Shown here: positions 47,259-55,953 of the stretch, one piece after another
How positions within the stretch are numbered: the first letter of the stretch is position 1
Layout: the number at the start of each line of letters is the position of its first letter
DNA from: Fuerstiella sp.
GTDB taxonomy: Bacteria > Planctomycetota > Planctomycetia > Planctomycetales > Planctomycetaceae
Length of the DNA stretch: 64,000 nt
Reading direction: 5' to 3'
Assembly (NCBI GenBank): GCA_029245955.1
Contig: JAQWOH010000027.1
Coordinates: 52,992 to 116,991 of the forward strand
Notes under the pieces: model-generated
What the model was told of the DNA's origin: nothing
The model's input: only the letters and a program-made list of their open reading frames with translations
Databases searched by the model: none
Translations under genes and position numbers: made by a program

Positions 47259-49199
47259 GTGTGTGGAATCGCAGGGGCAATCTGGTGGCAGGCTGACAAG
47301 CAGATTTCTCGTGAAGTGCTGCAACGAATGACGGATGCCATTCAGCATCGCGGTCCGGACGCAGAAGGTCATCTCATAATTGATCAGACTGCCGACCGCC
47401 GACCTGGTGTGGCGCTGGGGCATCGTCGCCTTTCGATCATCGATGTATGCGGCAGCGCTCAACCGCTTGGAAACGAAGATGGTTCCGTGCAGATCGTTTT
47501 CAATGGTGAGATCTACAACTACCAGGAGCTTAGGGAGTCGCTGCTGGCGGCAGGTCATGAATTTCGCACAGAGGGCGACACCGAAGTTATTGTGCATCTG
47601 TACGAACAGTACGGCCTGGACTTCGTTCAGCATCTGCGGGGCATGTTTGCTTTTGCCCTGTGGGATTCGAGCGAACAGCAGCTGGTTGTCGTGCGGGACC
47701 GCATGGGACAGAAACCGTTTTTCTATCGTATGGAAGGCGGCCGCTTCGCATTTGCCAGTGAACTGAAAGCTCTGCTGCAGCTGCCGGGCGTTCCTCGTCA
47801 GCTGGACCGCCAGTCCGTACTCAGATATCTGACACTGCAGTACGTTCCCGCGCCGCATTCGATGCTGCAGGGATTTCGACGATTGCCTCCTGCGTCCATG
47901 GCAATTCTGAAGGCCGGTGATTTTCGTATTGAACGTTACTGGGCGCCGCCCTATGACGAGCCTGACCTTACCAGATCAGCCATTGACGACTGGCGAGAAG
48001 AGCTGCGTTATGAAATGACGGAAGCCGTGCGGTTGCGGCTTCGCAGCGATGTGCCTTTAGGCGCGTTCTTGTCCGGAGGCATTGACTCCACGATCGTTAC
48101 GGGATTGATGCAGCAGCAGCTGGATCAGCCGGTACAGACGTTTTCGATCGGGTTTCCGGTTGCGGCCTTTGACGAACGAGCCTACGCGCGACAGGCTTCA
48201 CAGATGCTGGCCACTGATCATCACGAAGCTGTCGTGGAACCGGATGCCATCAGTATGCTGCCAAAGCTGATCTGGCATTATGATGAACCGTTCAGCGACA
48301 GTTCAGCAATTCCGACGATGTATCTGTCGCAAATGACTCGTGAGCATGTCACGGTGGCGCTGACGGGTGATGCCGGCGATGAGTTGTTCTGTGGTTACGA
48401 TCGTTATCGAGCCGTCAGGATCGCGTCCATGACGGACGTGGTGCCGCGCTGGTCTCGCCGCATGGCAGCGGCGTTTGCTGCGTTGCTGCCTGGTGATCCC
48501 CGGCAGAAGTCGTTTCGTCGTCGAGCCAAACGGCTGCTGGAGACACTTGGTCAGACGTCGGAAGAACGGTACCTGAACTGGATCAGTATTTTTAATCGCA
48601 GTCCATTGCGGCGGGTCACCAGTGACGATCTGTTTGCACACTCAAATGAATCTGACCCCGCAGCGGCAATTCTTGATGCTTACAGTATGTTTCCGGATCG
48701 TGACTTCGTGACGCGCACAACTGCGGTGGACGTCGAAACCTATCTGCCCGGAGATTTGCTCACGAAAGTCGACATTGCCAGCATGCACGTGGGGCTTGAA
48801 TGTCGCAGTCCGATGCTGGACCACAAAGTCGTAGAGCTTGCGGCGCGGATGCCGATCGGCGTTAAACAGAGTTTGAAGCAGGGCAAGCGAGTGTTGACGG
48901 AGACGTTTCGTGATCTGATTCCGCCGGACATTCAAACGCGAAAGAAAATGGGGTTTGGCGTCCCCATCGATCACTGGTTTCGCAACGAACTGAAGCCTTT
49001 GCTGCACGATGTCCTGTTGTCGTCTCGATGTCGAGACCGCGGTCTGCTGAATGCTGACGCTGTGCAGCAGCTTGTGGATCAGCATACGTCCGGACAGTTC
49101 GACCACGCCTACCGGCTATGGAATCTGTTGTGCCTTGAGCTGTGGCAGCGGATGTATCTGGACAGCCCGCCGCCGCTTGTCGCGCCATCGACAATCTAA
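47259..49199 (+). CDS. asnB: Asparagine synthase (glutamine-hydrolysing) type amidotransferase
   Basis: A 646-residue protein. The start is GTG 47259, because this makes Cys the second residue (CGIAGAIWW), the nucleophile freed when Met is removed; the TTG at 47244 would bury it. The N-terminal glutaminase domain has RGPDAEGH, LGHRRLSIID and FNGEIYNYQELRE. The synthetase domain has the PP-loop SGGIDSTIVTGLM near 272, then DAGDELFCGYDRY and CRSPMLDHKVVE. Such enzymes amidate aspartate or, in glycan clusters, a sugar or peptide carboxylate. Here it sits between two GT4 genes, so a role in surface polysaccharide is plausible beside asparagine synthesis. Confidence 0.93.
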   Translation: MCGIAGAIWWQADKQISREVLQRMTDAIQHRGPDAEGHLIIDQTADRRPGVALGHRRLSIIDVCGSAQPLGNEDGSVQIVFNGEIYNYQELRESLLAAGHEFRTEGDTEVIVHLYEQYGLDFVQHLRGMFAFALWDSSEQQLVVVRDRMGQKPFFYRMEGGRFAFASELKALLQLPGVPRQLDRQSVLRYLTLQYVPAPHSMLQGFRRLPPASMAILKAGDFRIERYWAPPYDEPDLTRSAIDDWREELRYEMTEAVRLRLRSDVPLGAFLSGGIDSTIVTGLMQQQLDQPVQTFSIGFPVAAFDERAYARQASQMLATDHHEAVVEPDAISMLPKLIWHYDEPFSDSSAIPTMYLSQMTREHVTVALTGDAGDELFCGYDRYRAVRIASMTDVVPRWSRRMAAAFAALLPGDPRQKSFRRRAKRLLETLGQTSEERYLNWISIFNRSPLRRVTSDDLFAHSNESDPAAAILDAYSMFPDRDFVTRTTAVDVETYLPGDLLTKVDIASMHVGLECRSPMLDHKVVELAARMPIGVKQSLKQGKRVLTETFRDLIPPDIQTRKKMGFGVPIDHWFRNELKPLLHDVLLSSRCRDRGLLNADAVQQLVDQHTSGQFDHAYRLWNLLCLELWQRMYLDSPPPLVAPSTI

Positions 49200-49204
49200 G
49201 CGGC

Positions 49205-50518
49205 TTAAGCCGAACGCTCTTCGTCCTGAAAGCCCTTAATCGCGTGCAGCACAGCCGGGCCTGTTGCGGCCATGCTGAATTCTTTCCTGACCCGCTCCGC
49301 CAGATCCGTGGCTGGTTGCCTGCCGGCTGCGACGACAGACCGTAATGCCTGTGACAGTCCGGTGGCATCAGCCGGGTGATATGTTGCGCCGTGTTTCACA
49401 GAAGCGATGACTTCCGGAAAAGCGCCATGTGCGGGAAGCACCGAAGACACTCCGCAAAGCCCCGCTTCCAGAACGTACAGCCCCTTAGGTTCTTTGTACT
49501 CGGTCGGTACGCACAGTACATCAAAGCTGCTGATGATGCGGAACTTGTCGGCTCGTTCAGGCGGACTGCCCAGCCAGTGTATGCGTTCCGGGAATTCATT
49601 TTGCGCCTTCTGCAACAAACGGTGAAACCACTTCCGGTGCTGTTCAGGAAGGTACCCCGCAATGGCAATTTCGGCCTGAGGCAGGTCCGGAAGAACGTCG
49701 GCAGACGCTGCCAGTAGATTGTGGACGCCCTTTTCCGGGCAGACTCTGGCGAAGTAGCCAATGCGAAATGGCCGGGAACAAGTTTCGTCGCCTGAACTGT
49801 CTGGACGGTCGGGATTTAATGCGGCGACATTCGACGCGTCGACAGTAAGAGGGATCCGGCGAATCTGCCGGCCAGGCAATAGCAGGTAGTCGCTCATGAA
49901 CCGGCTGTAGTAGTCACTGTGAGTCAGGAAACCGTCAAAGGCTTCACCGTTTTTTCGCAGTTGTGCAAACACCGGCCCCTTCCAGCGTTCGCTCAGACTG
50001 TCCAGGAAAACGTCGTCGCCCTGCAGCAGACAGATGATCTTTCCACTGAACCGAGGCCGGAGCTCACTCAGGACTCCTGACAGCAGCGCGTTGCTGAACA
50101 GTATGATGTCGGGCTGCAGGTCGTTGCACAGATAGTCTGCCAGCTCAACGATTTCTCGACGCTGCGGCCCCGCCGTTCCCTTCAGCATGTCCAGCGTCAG
50201 TGAACCCAGCTTCGACGCGTCCGTAGCCCCACCAAACTGAGTGAGTGCACGAATCATGTGCGGCCGGTCAAGCCAGCCGGTCATCCAGTGCGGCAGATGT
50301 CGCCAGCCGGGCAGCTTTGAATCAAGGTAGACATTCACGCCTCCCATGAAAACGTGGTCGGCACTGACGTCGTCTTCATCCACACGGATCGGAGTGTACG
50401 TCGGTACAAGAATCGCATCTTCACCTGCCATTCTCAGCGTGCGCGCCAGTGTGTTGTCCTGCATGCAGGAGCCGCAGAACATTCCTGCTCCACCTGCGGT
50501 GATGATGGCAATTTTCAT
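49205..50518 (-). CDS. Glycosyltransferase family 4
   Basis: A 437-residue GT4-like protein. The start at 50518 opens MKIAIITAGGAGMFCGSCMQ, the typical first strand and Gly-rich loop. The acceptor half includes RPHMIRALTQFGGATDASKL and LQPDIILFSNALLSGVLSEL; the donor half has FRIGYFARVCPEKGVHNLLA, IAGYLPEQHRKWF and FDVLCVPTEYKEPKGLYVLE, which supplies the E-x7-E pair. The start lies eight bases beyond the stop of the YkgJ-like gene, so the two form an operon. It converges on asnB with five bases between the stops. The sugar and acceptor are unknown. Confidence 0.88.
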   Translation of the reverse strand: MKIAIITAGGAGMFCGSCMQDNTLARTLRMAGEDAILVPTYTPIRVDEDDVSADHVFMGGVNVYLDSKLPGWRHLPHWMTGWLDRPHMIRALTQFGGATDASKLGSLTLDMLKGTAGPQRREIVELADYLCNDLQPDIILFSNALLSGVLSELRPRFSGKIICLLQGDDVFLDSLSERWKGPVFAQLRKNGEAFDGFLTHSDYYSRFMSDYLLLPGRQIRRIPLTVDASNVAALNPDRPDSSGDETCSRPFRIGYFARVCPEKGVHNLLAASADVLPDLPQAEIAIAGYLPEQHRKWFHRLLQKAQNEFPERIHWLGSPPERADKFRIISSFDVLCVPTEYKEPKGLYVLEAGLCGVSSVLPAHGAFPEVIASVKHGATYHPADATGLSQALRSVVAAGRQPATDLAERVRKEFSMAATGPAVLHAIKGFQDEERSA

Positions 50519-50525
50519 CGAAGAC

Positions 50526-50954
50526 TTACCCGGCAATGACCGGCAGGCTCACGGGGTCACTGTCCGTTCGGCGTGGTTTTGGCGGCAGTACTGCATGCGC
50601 ATACTCCCAGATCTGTTCCGGTGTTTCGAACAGCTGATCGTGGGCGGCGTCGTTATCATATTCGCAATCGTCCGTCGTATATTTCCGACAGATGCCAGGC
50701 CTGGTGTCGTATGCACTGCACATGTTGTCAGGCTGCAGATGCTGGCAATCTGCGTGCACCATGATGTACCAGCTGCCGTCGTCGACAAACACGCTGACCG
50801 AACCGTGCATCATGTACCAGCGAATATGGTCATAGTCGTCCCAGTCTTTGGGTGTTTCCATGGGCAACGCGAAGTACCGACAGCATTTACCGGAACAGTA
50901 CTGGCACAGAACTTCGCCGGGCTTCAATTCTTCTCGTTTCACCTGGGCAGGCAT
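50526..50954 (-). CDS. YkgJ family Cys-cluster protein
   Basis: A 142-residue protein of the YkgJ family, predicted to bind zinc or iron. Conserved cysteines lie in CQYCSGKCC (17-25), DCQHL and the MCSAYDTRPGICRKY block, the usual pattern for the family, followed by a further DCEYDND. The role is unknown; it is often called zinc/iron-chelating. It is the first gene of a two-gene operon with a GT4 enzyme. Confidence 0.86.
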   Translation of the reverse strand: MPAQVKREELKPGEVLCQYCSGKCCRYFALPMETPKDWDDYDHIRWYMMHGSVSVFVDDGSWYIMVHADCQHLQPDNMCSAYDTRPGICRKYTTDDCEYDNDAAHDQLFETPEQIWEYAHAVLPPKPRRTDSDPVSLPVIAG

Positions 50955-51232
50955 CGTGGCTCACATGACAGTGTGGAAAGGTCGGAATTGGTTTGATCAG
51001 GGCCCGGCCCCGAGCAAAACATTATAGCTGCGATTACTTCCGGTTTCGACCATTGAGAATTACGTCCGTGAGCGTTCCATGGATCGGGTGTATCCGTATC
51101 TTTTCATGAAGCCGGAACAATCGAACGCCTTGTGTTGTCTGAAGATTCTGACGTGATATCGTGTTGAGACAGTCTGTTGATCCTGACGACTCGTAATCCC
51201 TGCAACTTTTCTCACCAGCGGAGCTTCACCTG

Positions 51233-53014
51233 ATGCATTCGATTTCGCCCATTCTGCGGTCTTTATTCGCAATGCTTCTGCTCACTTCTGCAGTCGCCGC
51301 AGCGGGCAAACCGAACGTTGTTATCGTCATAACGGACGACCAGGGTTACGGTGATCTTTCCTGCCACGGTAATCCGATTCTGCAGACACCGCACATTGAC
51401 AAGTTGCACTCAGAGGCCATTCGGCTGACGGATTATCATGTCGCCCCCACGTGTTCACCAACCAGGTGTGCATTTCTGACGGGACACTGGACGAATCGCA
51501 CTGGTGTGTGGCACACGATCATGGGGCGATCCATGCTGCGTGAGAACGAAATCACGATGGGGCAGGTGTTCAAGGACGCCGGATACGCGACAGGGATGTT
51601 TGGCAAATGGCATCTGGGTGACAATTATCCGTATCGGCCGGAAGATCGTGGCTACACCGAAGTCATGCGACACGGCGGCGGCGGAGTCGGCCAGACTCCG
51701 GACTACTGGGACAACGCTTACTTCGACGGCAGCTACTGGCACAACGGTACGCCCGAACCGGTTAAAGGATTCTGCACGGACGTCTTCTTTGACTACGCAA
51801 AGCGATTCATCCGGGCTTCAAAGAACGCTGATAAGCCGTTCCTTGCGTATATCGCGACAAATGCTCCCCACGGGCCGATGCATGCTCCTGAAGAATCGTC
51901 TGCCCTCTATGCTGGTGTTAACAGTGTCAATCTGCAGAACTTCTACGGCATGATTGCCAACATCGATGACAACGTGGGGAAGATGCGAGCGTTCCTCGCA
52001 GGTGAGGGTCTGGCGGACAACACGATTTTCATCTTCACCACTGACAACGGTTCCTCATCGGGCTGGCGTACCTTTAACGCAGGTATGCGAGCAGGCAAGG
52101 GCAGCGAGTATGACGGTGGCCACCGAGTACCGTTTTTCGTCCACTGGCCGGATGGTGAGCTGACGGGCGGCCATGACGTGAAACCCATCACGGCACACGT
52201 TGACGTACTGCCGACGTTGATTGACCTGTGCGACGTCGCTCCGCCTGCGGGTGTCAGATTTGATGGCACCAGCATCGCCGATCTGCTTAATCCGATGATC
52301 GATGTCGACTGGCCGGATCGAATTCTTGTGACAGACTCACAGCGGGTGAAAGACCCGATCAAGTGGAGAAAGAGTGCCGTCATGACGTCTCAGTGGCGTC
52401 TGATCAACGGCAAAGAACTCTACAATATAAGGACGGATGCTGCACAGGAGTCAGACGTTGCCAGCGGTCATCCCGCTGTCGTCAAACGCCTCACTGAGTT
52501 TTATGAAGCATGGTGGAAAGAACTGCTGCCGTCGTTTGCCAACGATACGGCTATCTATCTGGGACATCCGGCCGACAATCCCGCTCGACTGACGTCTCAT
52601 GACTGGATCACGACAGGTTCGACTCCGTGGAACCAAAGCCATATTCGAAAGGCTATGAACGGTGACGCCAACACGGGATTCTGGAACGTACTGGTGCACT
52701 CGGATGGTGATTACGAAGTGCGGCTGCGTCGCTGGCCGGAAACTGCGGATCTGAAAATTAACGCATCTCTGGCCCCTGGTGCTGACGTGCCGGGAACCCG
52801 GGCCTACCGCACTCAACCGGGGAAGTCGATCAATCCCACAAAGGCGTCACTGCAGATCGGCGACGTTTCCACAGACGCCGACGTTAACCCTAATGCGACA
52901 GAGGTCATCTTCCGCGTGCAGCTGAAAAAGGGAAAGACACGAATGACCGGTCTGTTTATGACGGCCTCCGGCGAGAAATACGGAGCCTACTACGCTTACG
53001 TAAAGAAACTCTGA
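51233..53014 (+). CDS. Arylsulfatase-type sulfatase
   Basis: A 593-residue sulfatase with a signal peptide (LRSLFAMLLLTSAVAAAGKP). The formylglycine motif CSPTR (74-78) with CAFLTGHWTNRTG after it, the metal-ligand segment VITDDQGYGDLS (32-43) and FTTDNGSSSGWRTFNAGMRA are clear. The usual sulfatase core ends near residue 440 with ELYNIRTDAAQESDVA. The remaining ~150 residues are a beta-rich C-terminal domain (DYEVRLRRWPETADLKINAS, VIFRVQLKKGKTRMTGLF) that could bind carbohydrate. It stands alone with about 280 empty bases upstream. Confidence 0.94.
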   Translation: MHSISPILRSLFAMLLLTSAVAAAGKPNVVIVITDDQGYGDLSCHGNPILQTPHIDKLHSEAIRLTDYHVAPTCSPTRCAFLTGHWTNRTGVWHTIMGRSMLRENEITMGQVFKDAGYATGMFGKWHLGDNYPYRPEDRGYTEVMRHGGGGVGQTPDYWDNAYFDGSYWHNGTPEPVKGFCTDVFFDYAKRFIRASKNADKPFLAYIATNAPHGPMHAPEESSALYAGVNSVNLQNFYGMIANIDDNVGKMRAFLAGEGLADNTIFIFTTDNGSSSGWRTFNAGMRAGKGSEYDGGHRVPFFVHWPDGELTGGHDVKPITAHVDVLPTLIDLCDVAPPAGVRFDGTSIADLLNPMIDVDWPDRILVTDSQRVKDPIKWRKSAVMTSQWRLINGKELYNIRTDAAQESDVASGHPAVVKRLTEFYEAWWKELLPSFANDTAIYLGHPADNPARLTSHDWITTGSTPWNQSHIRKAMNGDANTGFWNVLVHSDGDYEVRLRRWPETADLKINASLAPGADVPGTRAYRTQPGKSINPTKASLQIGDVSTDADVNPNATEVIFRVQLKKGKTRMTGLFMTASGEKYGAYYAYVKKL

Positions 53015-53070
53015 AAGCACGGTCGTTCGTGCCAGATTGCACAGAGCATCTGACTTGACTCAACGCTGCG

Positions 53071-53197
53071 ACGTTTTCACCATTAAGCAGGTAGGTGAGG
53101 CTGTGCCTCAGACCAGACACGTTGACGGGCGAATTCAAACATCCCTTTCGTTGACTGCTGGATATGACTGAACGACAGAACGTTTTCACGATAAAGC
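53071..53197 (+). repeat. Two 18-base imperfect direct repeats before the flavoprotein gene
   Basis: ACGTTTTCACCATTAAGC at 53071-53088 and ACGTTTTCACGATAAAGC at 53180-53197 match at 16 of 18 bases. The second ends eight bases before the start at 53205. They could be binding sites for a regulator or a chance duplication. Confidence 0.5.
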
Positions 53198-53204
53198 CCG
53201 GCAG

Positions 53205-54542
53205 ATGAAGCAACACGACGTTGTGGTACTTGGTGGCGGTCCGGCTGGCAGCACGGTGGCGACGTTGATTGCGGCGCAGGGATACGACGTTGTCGTACTG
53301 GAAAAGGAACACTTTCCCAGATTTCATATCGGGGAGTCCTTGCTGCCGGCTACGGTCAGCATTTTCGATCGTCTGAAGGTGCACGAAGCGATTCGCAGTG
53401 CCTACATTCTGAAACCGGGTGGCAAGTGGCTGTATGGTGAAAAGGAAGTTCCCGGTGAGTTCGCCCTGTACGACCGCAGGGCATCGTTCAAGGACCATCC
53501 CTACTCGTATCTTGTCGAACGTTCCTCGTTCGACAAGATTCTGATCGACCGGTCCATGGAAGCGGGGGCTGACGTTCGCTTCGGCACAGAAGTGACTGAT
53601 GTCATCTCTGAGAACAGTCGAATTGTCGGGGTGAGATGTCGCGATGAGGCGGGAGTTGAGTCCGACGTCTGCGGTCGCGTTGTCGTTGATGCGTCGGGAC
53701 TGAGGGCCATTATTCCCTCAAAGTTGCGAATTCGAAAACTGGCCGAGCCCCATCGTATGGGAATCTATGCGCAGTATGCTGCCAGGCCGACACGCGACGA
53801 CGTTAAAGCCGGCTGGTTTATCGGTCAGATGTTCTACGATGGCTGGACGTGGTTGCTGCGACTGCCCGGCGATCGCTTTTCCGTGGGAACCGTTTTGACA
53901 GTGGAACGGTTTCGGCAATCCGGGATGACGCCGACTCATCTGCTGGAACGCCTGGTGGCGGAGAATCCTCTGCTGAATGAAGGGATGACACCCGACCGCC
54001 ACCGTATCTCCGATGTTATCGTCACTGGAAACATGGGCAACTCGTCTGAGTCGCTTTCAGGTGAGGGCTGGGTGGCTGTCGGTGACGCTGCCTATTTTAT
54101 TGATCCGTGCTACTCGTCCGGTGTTCACCTTGCGATGAAGTCCGCCGAGATGGTGGCCGATCTCATTATGTCGTCATCGAAGGAAGCTCCCGTGGCATCG
54201 TCTTTGTTTGTTCAGTACCAGAAAGACATGCGGCAGCACGAAAGGACAGTTCAGCGGATGGTGGACGCGTTTTATATCGCCAGCCGAAACACGTCTGTTC
54301 AGAAGATGGTGACCACGTGCCAGGGGGGATACTTCAGTCGCAGGTTTGTCACGTTTGTGGGCGGCGATTTCCAGGCAAACCGTAGCTACATTGCGCGAGT
54401 TCGCAATTATTGTCGCATCGTCGGATCACTGTTCGGAAACAACCCTGCCAGGGCTCCTGAGAATCATCCTCACTATCTGCATGCATCCAGCAGTTCAGCA
54501 AAGCGGCGGCCGGTTGTGGACAGCGGCAGCTCACGCAATTGA
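53205..54542 (+). CDS. FAD-dependent oxidoreductase (halogenase/geranylgeranyl reductase-like)
   Basis: A 445-residue flavoprotein. The dinucleotide loop is VLGGGPAGSTVA (8-19), followed by the Glu-ending second strand VVVLEKE and RFHIGESLLPATVSIFDRL (39-57), the signature of the flavin-dependent halogenase and geranylgeranyl reductase group. The second FAD motif GEGWVAVGDAAYFIDPCYSS is intact, and GWTWLLRLPGDRFSVG takes the position of the W-x-W-x-I-P motif of halogenases but is altered. It could therefore be a halogenase relative or a reductase; which cannot be decided. It overlaps the 3' end of mutY by 70 bases, tail to tail. Confidence 0.85.
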   Translation: MKQHDVVVLGGGPAGSTVATLIAAQGYDVVVLEKEHFPRFHIGESLLPATVSIFDRLKVHEAIRSAYILKPGGKWLYGEKEVPGEFALYDRRASFKDHPYSYLVERSSFDKILIDRSMEAGADVRFGTEVTDVISENSRIVGVRCRDEAGVESDVCGRVVVDASGLRAIIPSKLRIRKLAEPHRMGIYAQYAARPTRDDVKAGWFIGQMFYDGWTWLLRLPGDRFSVGTVLTVERFRQSGMTPTHLLERLVAENPLLNEGMTPDRHRISDVIVTGNMGNSSESLSGEGWVAVGDAAYFIDPCYSSGVHLAMKSAEMVADLIMSSSKEAPVASSLFVQYQKDMRQHERTVQRMVDAFYIASRNTSVQKMVTTCQGGYFSRRFVTFVGGDFQANRSYIARVRNYCRIVGSLFGNNPARAPENHPHYLHASSSSAKRRPVVDSGSSRN

Positions 54543-55666
54543 TTTCGCGAACACCACTGGTAGCCGGCCCCCTGTTTCAGACGACCGTCTTCGAAGTTGC
54601 ACACAAGGCACAGCAGCCGAATTCTGTACCGAGTTACCGCGTGTCTGATTTCAGTGACTGGCTCATACGAACGGACCATTGTTCCCGTAAGGTCGTTGAC
54701 TCGTGCGCTGAGTGAGGGCGGCAGCTGTGACAATGCTATGGCACTATCGTCAGCAAACAGGCTCTGCTGTCCCGGCAGGGCCGCTGGTCCCTTCGTTTGA
54801 CGTCGTTCGGGCATCTGTACGGTCACGACGTCTTCATCACGCACTTCAAACCGCACAAAATCCCACAGACCCGCCCAGCGTTCGCTGTCTGTTCGTTGAC
54901 GCAGCAGATACCGGCCGCCTTTTCTTACGGCAACTGAGACTTCGGTGACATCAGTGATCTTCGGTTTTGGTTTTTTCAGAGGAATCTCAGACTGCCGTCC
55001 TTGCTCAAAGGATTTGCACGAAGGCATCAGTGGACACGTGGAACATTTCGGATCAACGGGGCAACACACCTGTGAACCAATATCCATGACCGCCTGATTG
55101 AAATCGGCTGCCCGTTTGCGCGATACAATCCACCCCGCAAACTTCCACAATTTCTTCTGCCCCTGTATGCCCCGAGGATCAATGTCCAACTCGATCAGTC
55201 GCGAGAACAGTCTCAGCGTATTGGCTTCCACGATCGCTGCCGGGCGATTGAAGGCGAATGACGAAATCGCCCCTGCTGTGTACGGCCCGATCCCCGGCAA
55301 CTGCTCAAGTTCGTCTGCCGATTCCGGAAACCGGCTGTTCATCTCGTGAACGACAACGCCAGCGGCTTTGTGCAGATTTCGAGCACGGCTGTAATAGCCA
55401 AGCCCTTCCCACAGATGTAACACCTGGTCCTGCTCGGCCTCAGCAAGACGCCGCACGTCGGGGAAGCGTTCGATGAATCGTTCAAAGTACGGCACGACGG
55501 CAGCGACTGTGGTCTGCTGCAGCATGATTTCGCTGACCCAGATACGATACGGATCCGCCGATTCTCTCCATGGCAGCTTACGACCGTTCTGATCATACCA
55601 CCTCAGCACGCGGGACCGCAGACGACGTCTCCAGCCCTGATCCAGATCTTTCGGATATGCTGACAT
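54473..55666 (-). CDS. mutY: A/G-specific adenine glycosylase
   Basis: A 397-residue MutY, which removes adenine mispaired with 8-oxoguanine. The start at 55666 gives the usual N-terminus; 55768 adds 34 residues without counterpart. Landmarks are SEIMLQQTTVAAVVPY with the catalytic Glu46, the helix-hairpin-helix LPGIGPYTAGAI (123-134) and a C-x6-C-x2-C-x5-C iron-sulfur cluster (ending in CPLMPSC). At the place of the catalytic Asp of D-G-N-V the sequence is VEANTLRL (Glu147). The C-terminal NUDIX-like domain is present (RYLLRQRTDSERWAGLWDFV). It is divergent from the helicase gene. Confidence 0.93.
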   Translation of the reverse strand: MSAYPKDLDQGWRRRLRSRVLRWYDQNGRKLPWRESADPYRIWVSEIMLQQTTVAAVVPYFERFIERFPDVRRLAEAEQDQVLHLWEGLGYYSRARNLHKAAGVVVHEMNSRFPESADELEQLPGIGPYTAGAISSFAFNRPAAIVEANTLRLFSRLIELDIDPRGIQGQKKLWKFAGWIVSRKRAADFNQAVMDIGSQVCCPVDPKCSTCPLMPSCKSFEQGRQSEIPLKKPKPKITDVTEVSVAVRKGGRYLLRQRTDSERWAGLWDFVRFEVRDEDVVTVQMPERRQTKGPAALPGQQSLFADDSAIALSQLPPSLSARVNDLTGTMVRSYEPVTEIRHAVTRYRIRLLCLVCNFEDGRLKQGAGYQWCSRNQLRELPLSTTGRRFAELLDACR

Positions 55667-55953
55667 TTTGCGAAGAATCCGTTCCGTGACGATGCGCTGA
55701 CACTGACCACCGAGCTGCCGTGCAAATGCGAGCGACAGAGTAATAACCCGCCACAAAGTTGCAACCATGCATTTGTCGGGACCGTGGTTTGCCGGTTGCG
55801 ATTTTGTTCACAGTGCGATAGCCTCCCGCCCCGCGCTGTTCCGCGGATGTGTTTCAAGCGACGGAAGACGTGCACAGTGTGTATGGACCGTCATAGGCGT
55901 CACCTGGTCCATGCGGTCCTGAAAATTAGTCCGGTTTTGTTGTATCGAACATC

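Noticed and set aside
50526..50954. Ferredoxin or radical SAM reading of the Cys-rich protein
   Set aside because: The Cys spacing fits the YkgJ family, not CxxxCxxC or a ferredoxin pattern.
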